DNA of 64,000 bases from positions 26,459,362 through 26,523,361 of the forward strand of contig OX235262.1 of NCBI GenBank assembly GCA_944472135.2, read 5' to 3'. This stretch comes from Trichobilharzia regenti. Taxonomy: Eukaryota; Platyhelminthes; Trematoda; Strigeidida; Schistosomatidae. The notes beneath the pieces are model-generated. The model was not told where the DNA came from. It did not search any database and saw only the letters and a program-made list of their open reading frames with translations. Numbering within the stretch: position 1 is the first letter of the stretch; each line of letters begins with the position of its first letter. Shown one piece after another: positions 23,282-34,400 of the stretch. The position numbers and the translations under genes were made by a program.

Positions 23282-26176
23282 ATGGTAAGCCTGTTGAATT
23301 TTTGGGCCTGCTACCAAAATATCTACATTTTGCATCCAGTTTCCTGTTTACCAGCATACACTTATCACTTAAATATGAATTCTAACAGAATCATTTACTC
23401 TCGTAACTTTATTAATAATTTACGACCAAATGACTTTCATATTCCAAAGAAACCAAGAAGGAAACATCGTAGTGGTTGGCAGAGAGCTCTCAAACGTACA
23501 CCAATACACTTAACTACGGTCCCCGTCATAATGAACTCAAACTGTCGCTCTCTACCAAATAAGATAATGTATCTACAATCCCTGATGTCAACTGATACGT
23601 ATCATAACACTGCCATAATCGCATTACAAGAAACGTGGTTGCATGAACTGTATGATGACAACCTTATCTCACTAAAGGACTTTATTTTATTTCGACAAGA
23701 CCGTCAATGTTGTAATAAGAAAAATGGTGGTGGCGTTGCAACTTTTATTCACTCCAAATGGTCTGTCTCAAATAACATCTGCTTCACCTTCTCAAATGAC
23801 TTCATTGACTGTATAACTGTCAAATGTCGCCCCAAACACCTCCCCAAATATCAACAATTCTATATTACAAACATGTACATTTCTCCTAGCTGCTCTCCAT
23901 CTGATCTATCTAATTTTGCTGATGAATTCACCATGTTTGCTGCTGCCAACTTCGACAACTCTCTATCCGTTATTACTGGAGACTTCAACACATCAGATTG
24001 CTCCTTTCTTGAAGCTCTTGGTCACACAAATATAGTCAAATTTCCCACTCGACTTGACAAAACCCTTGACTTGGTTTTTACCAATGATGAAGGAGTATAT
24101 GAAACACGTAGACGTTCACCGATACATAACTCCGATCACTGCATTGTCCGCGTTTTGCCAAAAATATACAGCAAAACACATATTAAAATCTTCTCACACC
24201 TGTCCACGAAGGCACAACAAAGAAGCTACACATCTGACAACTTACTCAATCTAAGATGCATGTTAAAAGATACCAACTGGGATCTATTCTATGAAAGTAC
24301 ATTAGATGACTCAATCACCAATATAATGGATTATCTCAAGTTCTGCCTTGACATATGCTGTCCCAAACAAACACTGTTCAAACGCCTCGACCGCTTCTCG
24401 TCTCCCCATCTCAAACAACTTCGCAGGCAAAAAGAAATGTTATATAAATGCAAAGACAAGTTAGGACTTAAAAAGATAAATGCTCAAATCAAATCTGAAA
24501 TCAAAAATCTTAATGCTATCTATAACCAAACACTTTTATCATGCAAATCTCCAAACAGCATGTGGAAACTTTTCAATGAAATTACTGGCAATAGTAAGCG
24601 ATGTAATGTTTTTCCCTCTTGTGATGTTAATGCTCTTAATCTGTCTTTTATACGCTCTCCTTCTACCATAACCACTTCTAATGTTACCAATCTTGTAGCT
24701 GATAACTTCCAGGACTTCAATACTCTCGATGTTTTGAAATGTCTTAAAACTCTTAAGCCCTCACATAGTCTTGGCCCTGATGGCATACCTGCATATGTCC
24801 TAAAACAATGTGCAGATGCTTTATGTTCTCCTCTAACTAATATCCTAAATGCTTCTTTCTCCGAAAACGTTGTACCTGTTCCATGGAAAGACATTAAAAT
24901 AGTCCCTGTCCCTAAACCTGGAAATAGCAAGAACGTAAAGTTCAGACCCATCGCCATCACTTCCCCGTTTCTAAAGCTCATGGAAAAACTAATACTTCTT
25001 AAACTCGAACCCTCCCTTAAAAGCTTCGAAGACCCCAAACAATTTGCCTACAGACAGGGTAGGAGTACTTTAGACGCTGCAGCCGTCTTACACAACAGTA
25101 TTGTCTCATCATTAGACAAAGGTGCCAAATATGTCCGCTGCACGTTTCTTGACTTTACTTCTGCTTTCGACTCTGTACCTAGAAGTCTCTTGCTAAATAA
25201 GCTATCCACGACACAAACCGAGTCTTGGGTCACTAAGTGGTTGCATTCCTACTTTTCAAACAGAATGCAGTACACCGTATACAAAGGTCAATCCTCCTCT
25301 GCTGTGCTCACTGAAGCTGGTGTCCCCCAAGGTGCTGTACTCTCCCCACTTCTCTTTTCATTCTTCCTACATGACCTACCGTCTTCAAATGATATTAACT
25401 TTGTCAAATATGCTGATGACCTAACTGTATCTTTACCTGTCAAATGTCAAAATGACTGCTCTAAACTAAATGGCTTCTTATCAGAAATTAGCCAATGGTC
25501 CAAGGAAAACGGTCTAACCTTAAACCCCTCCAAATGCCAAACAGTTAATTTCACCTTTAGGCATAAATCTGACCTAAACAAACTGGTTAGCGCTCACGAG
25601 GTGTGCAACATAGATGGCACTGAAATAGAAGCTAAGTCGGAAATTAAATACCTAGGCGTCACTCTATCTTCTGATCTTTCCTGGTCGTCTCATATCTTGA
25701 CGATTTCCAAGAAAATATACCGTCTTACCTTCTACATCAAGAAGTTAAGACATTCTGGTGTAACCCAACCCTTACTACTACAATTTGTTAACTCCCGTAT
25801 TCTGCCTATAATTCTCTATTGCTCCCCCTTAGTCTTTCCTGGGCTATTGAAGAAAGACTATACCTTATTACGTAGGATGTTAAAGGTTGTCAGCAGGGTA
25901 AGCAGTTTACCACTTAGCCAGCTTGTTAACATTCTGGTGGACAGGCACATGGACTCATGTGAAAAATGGGCGAAGTCCATTTTATCTGACTCACAACACC
26001 CTCTACACTCACAACTCTCCCCATGTATCTCTTCAGGGAAAACAAGAAGTCTATATAGGAAACTATATGCCCGCACTAGTAAGTACAAAAACTCATCCAT
26101 ACCCTACCTAGCCCGTGTTCTGTGTGATAAAGAATGCATCAGGCATGAAACCTTTAACTTATTAATTAGTCACTAG
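23282..26176 (+). CDS. CR1-like non-LTR retrotransposon endonuclease/reverse transcriptase, intact ORF
   Basis: A single 964-codon ORF from the ATG at 23282; the frame is open back to 23210 without an earlier ATG. The N-terminal AP-type endonuclease nicks target DNA: NSNCRSLPNK near 23533, LQETW near 23626, TGDFN near 23977 and SDHC near 24132 are present. The RT primes cDNA at the nick: GPDGIPAYV near 24774, FRPIAITSPF near 24942, FLDFTSAFDSVP near 25146, GVPQGAVLSPLLF near 25320 and the catalytic YADD near 25410. All key boxes are intact, and the C-terminus matches jockey/CR1-type elements in general layout. No ORF1 is visible upstream, so the copy may be 5'-truncated or of a one-ORF type. 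Fragments of this family lie at 4640-5943 and 59235-60080. Confidence 0.9.
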   Translation: MVSLLNFWACYQNIYILHPVSCLPAYTYHLNMNSNRIIYSRNFINNLRPNDFHIPKKPRRKHRSGWQRALKRTPIHLTTVPVIMNSNCRSLPNKIMYLQSLMSTDTYHNTAIIALQETWLHELYDDNLISLKDFILFRQDRQCCNKKNGGGVATFIHSKWSVSNNICFTFSNDFIDCITVKCRPKHLPKYQQFYITNMYISPSCSPSDLSNFADEFTMFAAANFDNSLSVITGDFNTSDCSFLEALGHTNIVKFPTRLDKTLDLVFTNDEGVYETRRRSPIHNSDHCIVRVLPKIYSKTHIKIFSHLSTKAQQRSYTSDNLLNLRCMLKDTNWDLFYESTLDDSITNIMDYLKFCLDICCPKQTLFKRLDRFSSPHLKQLRRQKEMLYKCKDKLGLKKINAQIKSEIKNLNAIYNQTLLSCKSPNSMWKLFNEITGNSKRCNVFPSCDVNALNLSFIRSPSTITTSNVTNLVADNFQDFNTLDVLKCLKTLKPSHSLGPDGIPAYVLKQCADALCSPLTNILNASFSENVVPVPWKDIKIVPVPKPGNSKNVKFRPIAITSPFLKLMEKLILLKLEPSLKSFEDPKQFAYRQGRSTLDAAAVLHNSIVSSLDKGAKYVRCTFLDFTSAFDSVPRSLLLNKLSTTQTESWVTKWLHSYFSNRMQYTVYKGQSSSAVLTEAGVPQGAVLSPLLFSFFLHDLPSSNDINFVKYADDLTVSLPVKCQNDCSKLNGFLSEISQWSKENGLTLNPSKCQTVNFTFRHKSDLNKLVSAHEVCNIDGTEIEAKSEIKYLGVTLSSDLSWSSHILTISKKIYRLTFYIKKLRHSGVTQPLLLQFVNSRILPIILYCSPLVFPGLLKKDYTLLRRMLKVVSRVSSLPLSQLVNILVDRHMDSCEKWAKSILSDSQHPLHSQLSPCISSGKTRSLYRKLYARTSKYKNSSIPYLARVLCDKECIRHETFNLLISH

Positions 26177-26597
26177 AACCAATGAATCTCGTCTTTCCAA
26201 CTCACATCATTTATGGGTACAACGTTTTCTCTCTTTTCCATTCTCTCTACTTTTTTGTCTTTATTTTTGTTAAGTGCTGTTTTTGTTTTTCTCTTCCTTG
26301 CAAACTCTAGTTAAAACATTCTTGTTGTTCTTTTACACTCTGTATATCTCGACCATTTTGCTATCGCTTACGCCAGTAAATATGCTAGTAGTATCTACTT
26401 TTGTAACACCTTCAAACATTCTAACTTTGGCTTTGCTACCGACATACTAATATGTTGTTGAGATAATCTTTAATCTATGTAGAACTTTATTTATTGTTAA
26501 AGTAAAAACTGGATGCAATATTGTAGTAAAATGCTGAGAATTCCATTCTGTATCATAAGTACTGATTTGGAATAAAGCTTATATAATAATAATAAAA
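26177..26597 (+). other. 3' UTR and tail of the CR1-like element
   Basis: The UTR contains the ggatgcaatattgta and aatgctgagaattccattc blocks also found at 5870-5925. It ends with a TAATAATAATAAAA tail at about 26583-26597, marking the 3' terminus of the insertion. Confidence 0.7.
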
Positions 26598-27385
26598 GTG
26601 GAAACCAGATATCTGCAACCGCTATTGGATCACACGCAGAAAGCAGCTCCCAAGCCACTGCATTAACAGGATATAAAGACGTAGTTGAATGATGTTATGT
26701 TGCAAATAAGTGTTGCACTTCGTTCACTATTCTATATGTTTCACTTTCTTTAATTCAAGCTGCATCATTCTGCTTTCTCGTTCTTGCTAACCGTCTTTCT
26801 CAGCCTCCTACATCAAGTACGTAATTATATCGATTCACCTTGTTTCTCGTGGAACTGACTTGCTACTGTCATGTTCTGGCTGGAAATTTAAGTGGTCGAC
26901 ACGTGACTGTCCATCGACCACTTAAATCTACTGAACAACTAGTGTATGATTCTGTGGGTGTTTTGCTTCCACGTGCATTCTTGTTTGTATTATTGTTGCT
27001 ACATGTTGACCGTTATGAAGTTTACGTAATGTGCATGCAGCCTGAATTAGAACACGGAATGAAATGTCATCTAATCTAACTATGTTTCAGGAATAAATGT
27101 ACTATACTATACACTATCTTAATTGATACCACTGGTCTTTTGCTGACCGAGAAGTTGATTATATTTTAAAGGATCAGAGAAGTTCGTCAAGCTAATCGAA
27201 AGAATTGATTTAGAATGACAAGTGGAACAAGTGAAATAATACCGGGGACAGTTCAAAGTGAGAATAGTAATAATAACAATTGACTTAATAAGGAAAAGTA
27301 TACAAATTGAATAGACAAAATGAAAAATGAAAAATTGGTAGAGCTGAAATATGATTGGGGATTACCATATTTTAGCATAGAGGGA
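26598..27385. other. Intergenic DNA
   Basis: No supported gene. The 79-codon ORF at 26840-27079 has no motif. The last 150 bp probably belong to the Penelope-like copy as its 3' flank. Confidence 0.4.
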
Positions 27386-27964
27386 TTAAGACCATGAAAG
27401 TTGGAGGGGTTGAACGAACTTTTTCTGTACACAGAGATCTGGCTTTTCTGTTTCGATAGCCAAAGCTTCAGCAATACAGATGAGTCGGGTACGTAGGGAT
27501 TTAGGTAGATTGCTCTTTGCCTTGTAGATGACTTTAAAGGCGGAGGCTATAGAGATAGGGTGATCATTTTCGACCAGATGTTCTATGATCGCGCTTCTTA
27601 TTGCTCCACTTCCACCTTTTCGTAGCCATGCAGGATAATGTTCTTGCACCCTCTTGGACAAAACTCGAGTCGAACGACCGATATACCTAGCTCCACAAGA
27701 GCAGGTGAATTGATAAACGCACATAGAGTTGGTCAACATTGGGATCTTGTCCTTCAGGTTATTGAACAATAATGGTCGGCTAGTAAAAGCTATTCTCAGG
27801 GAGGCAGCAGGGAATGTTCTTTTCAGGGACTGTGATATCCTTCGTTTCATGATATCGGAAGCTAAGTCCCCTTTGAATTCTAAGCTCATGTAAAGCATTT
27901 TCTTGGGAGCGGTTGATAAGTCACGTTCAAAGCCTACAAAACGTGACTTATCAACCGCTCCCAA
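27386..27964 (-). pseudogene. Penelope-like element, C-terminal GIY-YIG-type endonuclease region
   Basis: The minus-strand frame encodes about 190 aa ending at a stop at 27386. Its centre has the GIY-YIG-like signature of Penelope-like retroelements: VYQFTCSCGARYIGRSTR (about residues 82-99, YQF standing for GIY and YIG intact), then SKRVQEHYPAWL and EHLVENDHPI. The upstream RT domain is absent, so the copy is truncated. In PLEs this domain nicks the target for primed reverse transcription. The N-terminal 15 residues are read through the palindrome centre and are not native sequence. The open frame upstream of the endonuclease looks undamaged. Confidence 0.75.
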
Positions 27965-28205
27965 GAAAATGCTTTACATGAGCTTAGAATTCAAAGGGGA
28001 CTTAGCTTCCGATATCATGAAACGAAGGATATCACAGTCCCTGAAAAGAACATTCCCTGCTGCCTCCCTGAGAATAGCTTTTACTAGCCGACCATTATTG
28101 TTCAATAACCTGAAGGACAAGATCCCAATGTTGACCAACTCTATGTGCGTTTATCAATTCACCTGCTCTTGTGGAGCTAGGTATATCGGTCGTTCGACTC
28201 GAGTT
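27662..28205. repeat. Palindrome with 265-bp arms made of the Penelope-like endonuclease
   Basis: The arms 27662-27926 and 27941-28205 are reverse complements with no mismatch that I found, separated by a 14-nt loop. The right arm carries the plus-strand copy of the same PLE frame, broken off after the YIGRSTR motif. Head-to-head PLE copies are known in the family. Confidence 0.85.
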
Positions 28206-28256
28206 CAATTCCCTCACCGGATATAACTTTTGATAAACCATATATATACGACTGTA

Positions 28257-28296
28257 CAGCTTGATGATAAATTCGTTGAAAAGAGTCTCTTCGCTG
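28257..28296 (+). ncRNA. Possible hammerhead-like motif next to the Penelope-like copy
   Basis: CAGC (28257-28260) can pair with GCTG (28293-28296). Between them lie TTGATGA (28261-28267), a poor AT-rich helix II, GAA (28278-28280), the near-palindrome AAGAGTCTCTT and a C at 28292 in the cleavage position. PLEs are reported to carry hammerhead ribozymes. The first core base and helix II do not fit well, so this is tentative. Confidence 0.3.
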
Positions 28297-28299
28297 AAT

Positions 28300-28785
28300 C
28301 ACTTGTTTTGATTTTCTAAATGTTACAATGGGAATTTTCCATGAGTTAAAAAAATCGAACCTTCAACAAGCAATTTGTTCACCTGAACGAACTGGAACAC
28401 GGGCTGGAAAATTGGATTCTCAAGGGACAGAAGCTTGCGAGATCAGCTGTAGCGCGATGGTGTATCTCAACGCTTTCTTCAAACCATCATCAGTAAATAC
28501 ACCTTTAAGCACCTATAAGTGGTTTATTCTCTCGGACCGCAGGTAGTGTGACCAGAGCTCAGGTCCAGCAGGATAGACGGCCACACGCCAACAGTTAGCT
28601 TTATTTATAGTTAAAGCCAACTGGAAGCGAGCTCGAATTCTATCATGTAGCTCAGCCAACTGGTCTCCTATAACATCCCCCAAACTCGATTTTATTACAC
28701 CGACATCCTATGTGGCCATATTCGAATGCAACACTGAAGTTAAAGAGTATCGCGCGGCTGAGTTTCCACCCCTATATGAGAACTC
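28300..28785. other. Spacer, nothing firmly recognised
   Basis: A 72-codon ORF (28328-28546) has no motif. It may be 5' sequence of the transposase remnant that follows. Confidence 0.35.
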
Positions 28786-29510
28786 TTGTTTAAGAAAGCG
28801 TTTTATGGCAAAGATAATGCTGACGTATACGTAGTTCGAAAGTTGGCTGGCCTGTGTAAAGTGATGGCCACCAGTAGTGAAGATAGCATAGATAATAATA
28901 CTTTAAACACTGTTAGCTCTCGACTACTTAGCTCACATAAGTTGACTCCTTCTGAATTCCAACGTAAGTCCCGAACCTTAAACGAGGCTGACCGTCGGAA
29001 AGCAACAGAGTGCCGGCTGTTTCTTTTATATTTAAGAGCCGTAAACTTGAAAGACGTATTACCACCTTGCTTTGTGACACTGTTTTCGATTTATTCCTGG
29101 CCTATCACATCTTAAGTCACCCAACTTATTCTTCGTTTTACTGATGAAATTCATAGGGAGCTTTAGGTCATTATTTGGGGAGGATAACGCGGCGTACACT
29201 GTCCATGGTTTACTGCGTGCATGTGAGGACGTACAACAGCACGGACCACCAGACACTTTCTCCTGCTTCCCATATGAGTCTTATATACGTATCCTACAGA
29301 GTCTAGTCACAGTTCCCAATAACCCAGCGGTCCAAAGAGGTAGACGTCTGGGAGGAAGATGCTTGGTGGAAGTTGACTGGACTGATATTGAAATTATTAC
29401 TAATGCATCTGAAAGTGCGTCTAAGCAGACTGCTACTTTTTGCAGTCTTAAATTATGGTCATCTCCTCCTGAAAATTTATTTTGGCAATGCATTAAAAGT
29501 TATTTCTGAA
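28786..29510 (+). pseudogene. DNA-transposon transposase remnant (CACTA/DUF4218-like)
   Basis: The first frame (28786-29115) contains a LTPSEFQRKSRTLNEADR block, ATECRLFLLYL and LKDVLP. Near 29100 the expected continuation (HILSHPTYS-like) sits in another frame. A second frame (29144-29509) has FRSLFGEDNAAYTVHGLLR, DVQQHG and DTFSCFPYESYIRILQSL. The VHGLL...G..D.FS.FP.E.Y pattern is the C-terminal signature I associate with animal CACTA-type transposases. The gene is broken by at least two frameshifts and lacks its catalytic N-terminal part. Superfamily assignment is from memory of the motif. Confidence 0.5.
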
Positions 29511-29740
29511 ATCATGAGCGAAGTTCAGGTCAGATTTCGTGTATATAAAAAACCCAAGGCTTTACTGAAAACCATTGGATTCCAGAATTATGCGTCTGTA
29601 TGCGTCTGTATCGCCGTACGTTCAACGTTTGCGTTACATTTTTACGTGATTCGTTACATAAAATTTATCTTGTTGTAGTACTTGCACAAGTACTATACCA
29701 CTTCCATACTTGTAACCACTAACTCTCATTTCTAATAGTT

Positions 29741-31324
29741 ATGGTTAATCAAAGTAAAAAGCAACGAACCCAATCCCCTGTAAAACTGGTGTCTAATTTA
29801 ACGTCCTTGATTGCTACATCAAGCAACACACCCCCAACAAACGGCTATAGTGAGTCACATAACTCACGTGTATGCCGTAAGCGTCGAGCTGAAACTGAGG
29901 ATAAAACTGTACTGACAGCCAGTATTAGCACTACTCCTAAAAATTCAGTACCCTCTGCTCATACAGAACTCCTCCCTTCACCTTATGTGCTTATGGAGAA
30001 ACTCCAGCCATCAAGCTCTTTTTCAGTACTATCTTCAGAAATAGAACTTCTAAAGTTGTCTATAGGAGAACTTAAGGCTGAGTTAAGGGAAATAAAAAAC
30101 AGTAAGTCAGTAAATGCTGGAAACATCGAAACCAATACCGAGATATCCAAATTATCAGATCAGATCAGCGATATCAGATCGCAGGTCTGTGAACTGACAC
30201 CTCTAACTATCCTCATGAAAACTGTAAACCTTAACAAGCTTGACACAGAATCGGTAACTAAGGTAGATAACCTCATTAACTTTGTTACCACAGAAGTAAC
30301 AAAACGACTCGACGCAAAACTGAGTGCTATTGTCTACAACGTTCCGGACAATGAGGCACTAAAAAAGGTACAGCGCATCTTACTTAGTGAAGCGAAAATG
30401 CCTAACTCCAAGACTAAGTGCTACAGGCTGAAGAAGAGTCAACATGAAAAGTGTTGTCCTATTCGTTTTCAGTTCGAAACACCGGCAGAGACCAGAAAAT
30501 TCATTCACTCCCAACACACCCTATCGCAAGCCAGAAACTACAAACATATAAAGGTCGGGGTGGAAAAAACAGTTATAGAAAGGCGCACATACAACTATCT
30601 CACTAAGACTAATTGTGAAATAGGTAATAGGACATTGCAAGCAGCCATTATTCCCAACCCTGTGAAAGATACAGTAGACCCCACCGCATCACCCCTCTCA
30701 AAACACACAGAAATATCCCATCAGAGTGCAACACCAGCCGAAAGGCCACTAGACTGTAACCAAATAAATAATAAAACCATACCACCCATCACCGCAGAAT
30801 CTAAAATGCCACTAAATAACCCCAGAAAAAAAGTTAAAACCCCCCGAAATTCGACTTTGTCCTCTCCTAGCTATAATTCCATTGGTAAAGATAAGGAAAA
30901 TATGCCCCTAAATCATACCAACAAAAACAGTGGCAGCTTAAATAAGCCCACACTCCCCACGGTTAATAGTATTAGCACTCACAACGTGCTAAATCGCACC
31001 GTGGCACACACTAATATCCAATGTCACAACGATGTCACCCTAAATAGTACAAGTGGTAATAGTCAGAACTCGGCTACCAACAACTCAGGGTCTTCAGAGT
31101 ATGGCACACAAACAAATTTCGACCGGATATATGGTACAAGTCTGCTGGGAACTAACCCAAAATGCAGTACACACGAAACCCACACAAGGACACAACTAGC
31201 ATCAAACAATAGGTGGAATAATAAGCCATGGTCATCACAAGGATCCAATCATTTTTTATCCCCCGCGTCCCTGTCAGCGTTGAAAAAACAGCTGGTAGGG
31301 ATGTTAACACTCCTAAACCACTAG
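29741..31324 (+). CDS. CR1-like element ORF1 (RNA-binding chaperone)
   Basis: The 527-codon ORF starts at an ATG (MVNQSKKQRT) after about 230 bp of likely 5' UTR. A Ser/Thr/Asn-rich basic N-terminus (1-95) is followed by a predicted coiled coil (about 96-155, LSSEIELLKLSIGELKAEL). An RRM-like core comes next (about 196-270, IVYNVPDN and CCPIRFQFETPAE), then a long polar Ser/Asn/Thr tail. This is the order of the LINE ORF1 protein, which coats element RNA. The C-terminus may be frameshifted: an overlapping frame continues to 31530, and it has the same -1 relation to ORF2 as the ORF1/ORF2 pair at 46348-47256. Homology to the copy at 46348 (C-R-L-KK-...-CPI-F-F spacing) supports the assignment. 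Confidence 0.8.
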   Translation: MVNQSKKQRTQSPVKLVSNLTSLIATSSNTPPTNGYSESHNSRVCRKRRAETEDKTVLTASISTTPKNSVPSAHTELLPSPYVLMEKLQPSSSFSVLSSEIELLKLSIGELKAELREIKNSKSVNAGNIETNTEISKLSDQISDIRSQVCELTPLTILMKTVNLNKLDTESVTKVDNLINFVTTEVTKRLDAKLSAIVYNVPDNEALKKVQRILLSEAKMPNSKTKCYRLKKSQHEKCCPIRFQFETPAETRKFIHSQHTLSQARNYKHIKVGVEKTVIERRTYNYLTKTNCEIGNRTLQAAIIPNPVKDTVDPTASPLSKHTEISHQSATPAERPLDCNQINNKTIPPITAESKMPLNNPRKKVKTPRNSTLSSPSYNSIGKDKENMPLNHTNKNSGSLNKPTLPTVNSISTHNVLNRTVAHTNIQCHNDVTLNSTSGNSQNSATNNSGSSEYGTQTNFDRIYGTSLLGTNPKCSTHETHTRTQLASNNRWNNKPWSSQGSNHFLSPASLSALKKQLVGMLTLLNH

Positions 31325-31496
31325 TGCTGGCTCCCTCCTTGCATGAAAACAGGAACGGTCTAGTGCACCCGTATCCATTAGGCACACTTGACACTTGCAC
31401 AAGTATAGGCCAAATAAAGAACCCTACCCACTTCTGTAACCTAACTAAAAATAAAAGTTCCTTAGTCTATAGCAAATCCAGTACTCCAACTCCTAA

Positions 31497-34400
31497 TTCT
31501 CCACCGAAAACAGCACACACAACTCGATAGACATAGGTGAGCATGATGCTGGAACTCCTCTTAACATAGGATCGTCATGTCCAGCAGAACTACTGGGTGC
31601 TGAACCATATTCGGGGCTGACTAACGAACTTAAATACTTCAAATGCTACTTCAACTCTCATCTTTACGTAATCCTCATAAATGCTAGATCTGTTCTAAAT
31701 AAATTGCCGATGCTCAGAGCACTCACAGTAATATACAAACCCCCTGTAATTGTCATCACTGAATCTTGGTGTCATTCGAACATCCTGGATGAAGAAATAA
31801 GCTTAGATAACTACACACACTTTCGGTGTGACAGGGAAGGTGGTAAGGGAGGGGGTTGTCTCATGTACTTTCTGAATGAACTTACTGTATCACAGCTAGA
31901 AAGTAGTACACTTAACATGCCTGAGACTCTATGGGTTAATGTACACTTAAATAACGTAACAGCATTAATTGGATGCTCCTACAGAGCACCTGGCACCTTT
32001 AGTAATTACGAGACCCAACTTATTAATACTCTGGAGCAATTAACCGACTTACAATACGATCATAAGATCCTATGTGGGGACTTTAACTTACCTGAAATCA
32101 ACTGGGATATACCCACAGGTCCAACTAAATTTGATAAGTTCTTAGGCACACTGGATATACTTGGCTGGAAACAAACTGTCACTACTCCCACAAGAGGTAA
32201 CAACGTACTAGACTTAATCTTCTGCCACAATATAAGCCCCCTTTCAACGCTAGTAGGTTCTGAGTTCCCAGGGAGCGACCACAAAACAGTAATGTGTGCA
32301 CTGCCAATTCCGCTGAGTAGCAATGCATCTCATACCTCCACTTCACAACAAGTAATATATAGGAACTATAGTAAGGCAAACTGGGCCTTAGTTGAATCGA
32401 TGCTAAGATCCTCCAAATGGGATGAATACTTCACTACTGATGACCTATCGAGAGCCCTAACCATCTTCTACCATAACTCAAACATATGCTTAGATGCTGT
32501 CATTCCACTCCAAACACTAAAGGTTTCCCCACACAGAAAGTCATTCATAAAACCAAAGGATCGTAAGAAACTGAAGAAACTCTCAACAAGTTACTTCAAA
32601 CACCACGACTTTGGCACTCTAGGTCTAATACTTAAAACCCTTAGCTCCATCACACAAGCTCAAGATTTCCGTATGAGAAAGGAAGAACGCATCGCAGTAG
32701 CCAGTCCTGCTAGAGTGTATGCACTCACAGAAATCTTAAGGAAGCGAATGAATCGCAAAAATCACAGCATTTCTCTCCTCATAGACAAAGGTAGGCTATG
32801 CACTAACTCTGCAGACATATGTGAACTATTCAACAAAACGTTTGCAGGTAACTACCTTAAGCCCTCAGTCCAGCTACTCGATATACACCCTATTACTAAA
32901 ATGGCACAAACTCCATCTCCACTCACACCAAACCAAATTAGCACTGTTCAATTCACTTACGCTGATATTAACCAAACTATAAGAACCCTCAAAAGTTCAA
33001 AAGGTTTCGGTACCGACGGTATATCATCTTACTTCTATAAATATGGTGGCCCTGACATTCCTCTACTGCTGCTTAAAATATTCACAATGTCCCTAGAAAC
33101 CCAAACTTACCCTGACATATGGAAGACAACATTCATTATGCCTAAACACAAATCTGGCTCGAAAACTGAAGTCAGTAACTACCGGCCAATCAATATCACA
33201 CCTATAGCATCTAGAATCATGGAGAGACTAGTCAAAGATAACTTAATCAAACATATGCTTAGCTGCAATATTATAAGTCCGAACCAACATGGATTCCTGA
33301 AATCCAGATCATGTTTAACATGTCACCTAGACTTCTTCAATTTTGTAACCAGCAGTCGTGACAGACGGCAACTAGTACTTGTCATCTACTTTGACATTTC
33401 TAAGGCATTTGACCGTGTTGACCATTTACTGCTAACAAATAAACTGAACTCCTTAGGAATACGTGACCCATTATTAGGATGGCTTAAATCATTCCTTAAC
33501 AATAGGTCCCAAATAGTTAAACTCGGGTCTGCAACCTCCAAACCTAGCCCTATCACTTCTGGTGTAGTACAAGGTAGTGTCATTGGACCCCTCCTATTTA
33601 CACTATACATCAATGACATATGCGCTTGCTTCACGCACGGGAAACCATTCATCTTTGCAGATGACCTAAAAGTAGCTTATACATTCCAACGTGATGACTT
33701 AGGGAACTTCGAGAATGTAGTACAGAAGGAATTAGATAAAATGGCTGCTTGGTCGTCCCTATGGAATCTCCAATTTAATCTGAACAAATGTGGCTGGATC
33801 TGCTTCGGTGCACCCTCAATTGACCTGAAATTAACGCTCCAATCTGCTAACCTAACAAGACTCCGAAGTGTCGTTGACCTAGGCCTGAGGTACTCTAGTG
33901 ACTTGACATTCTCAGAGCAAGTAGCATCACAGACTAGAAAATCGAGGATGCTCTTAGGATGCATACTCAGGAACTTTCACGACAATGAAGCCAAGCTAAT
34001 TCTGTACAAAACATGTGTCAGACCACTACTAGAATACTGTCCATTTATTATAAGCAGCACTCGCACACGCGACAAGCTAAGGATGGAAAGTATCCAACGA
34101 TATTTTACCTCAAAACTGCTTGGCTACGATTGTAAGAAAGACTACATCTCACGGTGCATGATCCTAAAACTCGACCCACTTTGGACAAGGCGACTTATTA
34201 TAAACCTAATATTCTTCTTTAAGGTCCTTCACAAAATATCATTCTCAGGTAACAGGGACATACAATTCGCACAGGAAGGTTCTTACGATCTGCGTAACCA
34301 AACTTCCACAGTGACAACTCATTCTTTTAAGTCAACACTCCGTGAAAACTTCTTCACAGTCATGTATTCTAAAATATGGAATAGCCTACCCCTAGATATC

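Noticed and set aside
24520..25038. 172-codon minus ORF
   Set aside because: Antisense to the intact CR1-like RT ORF.
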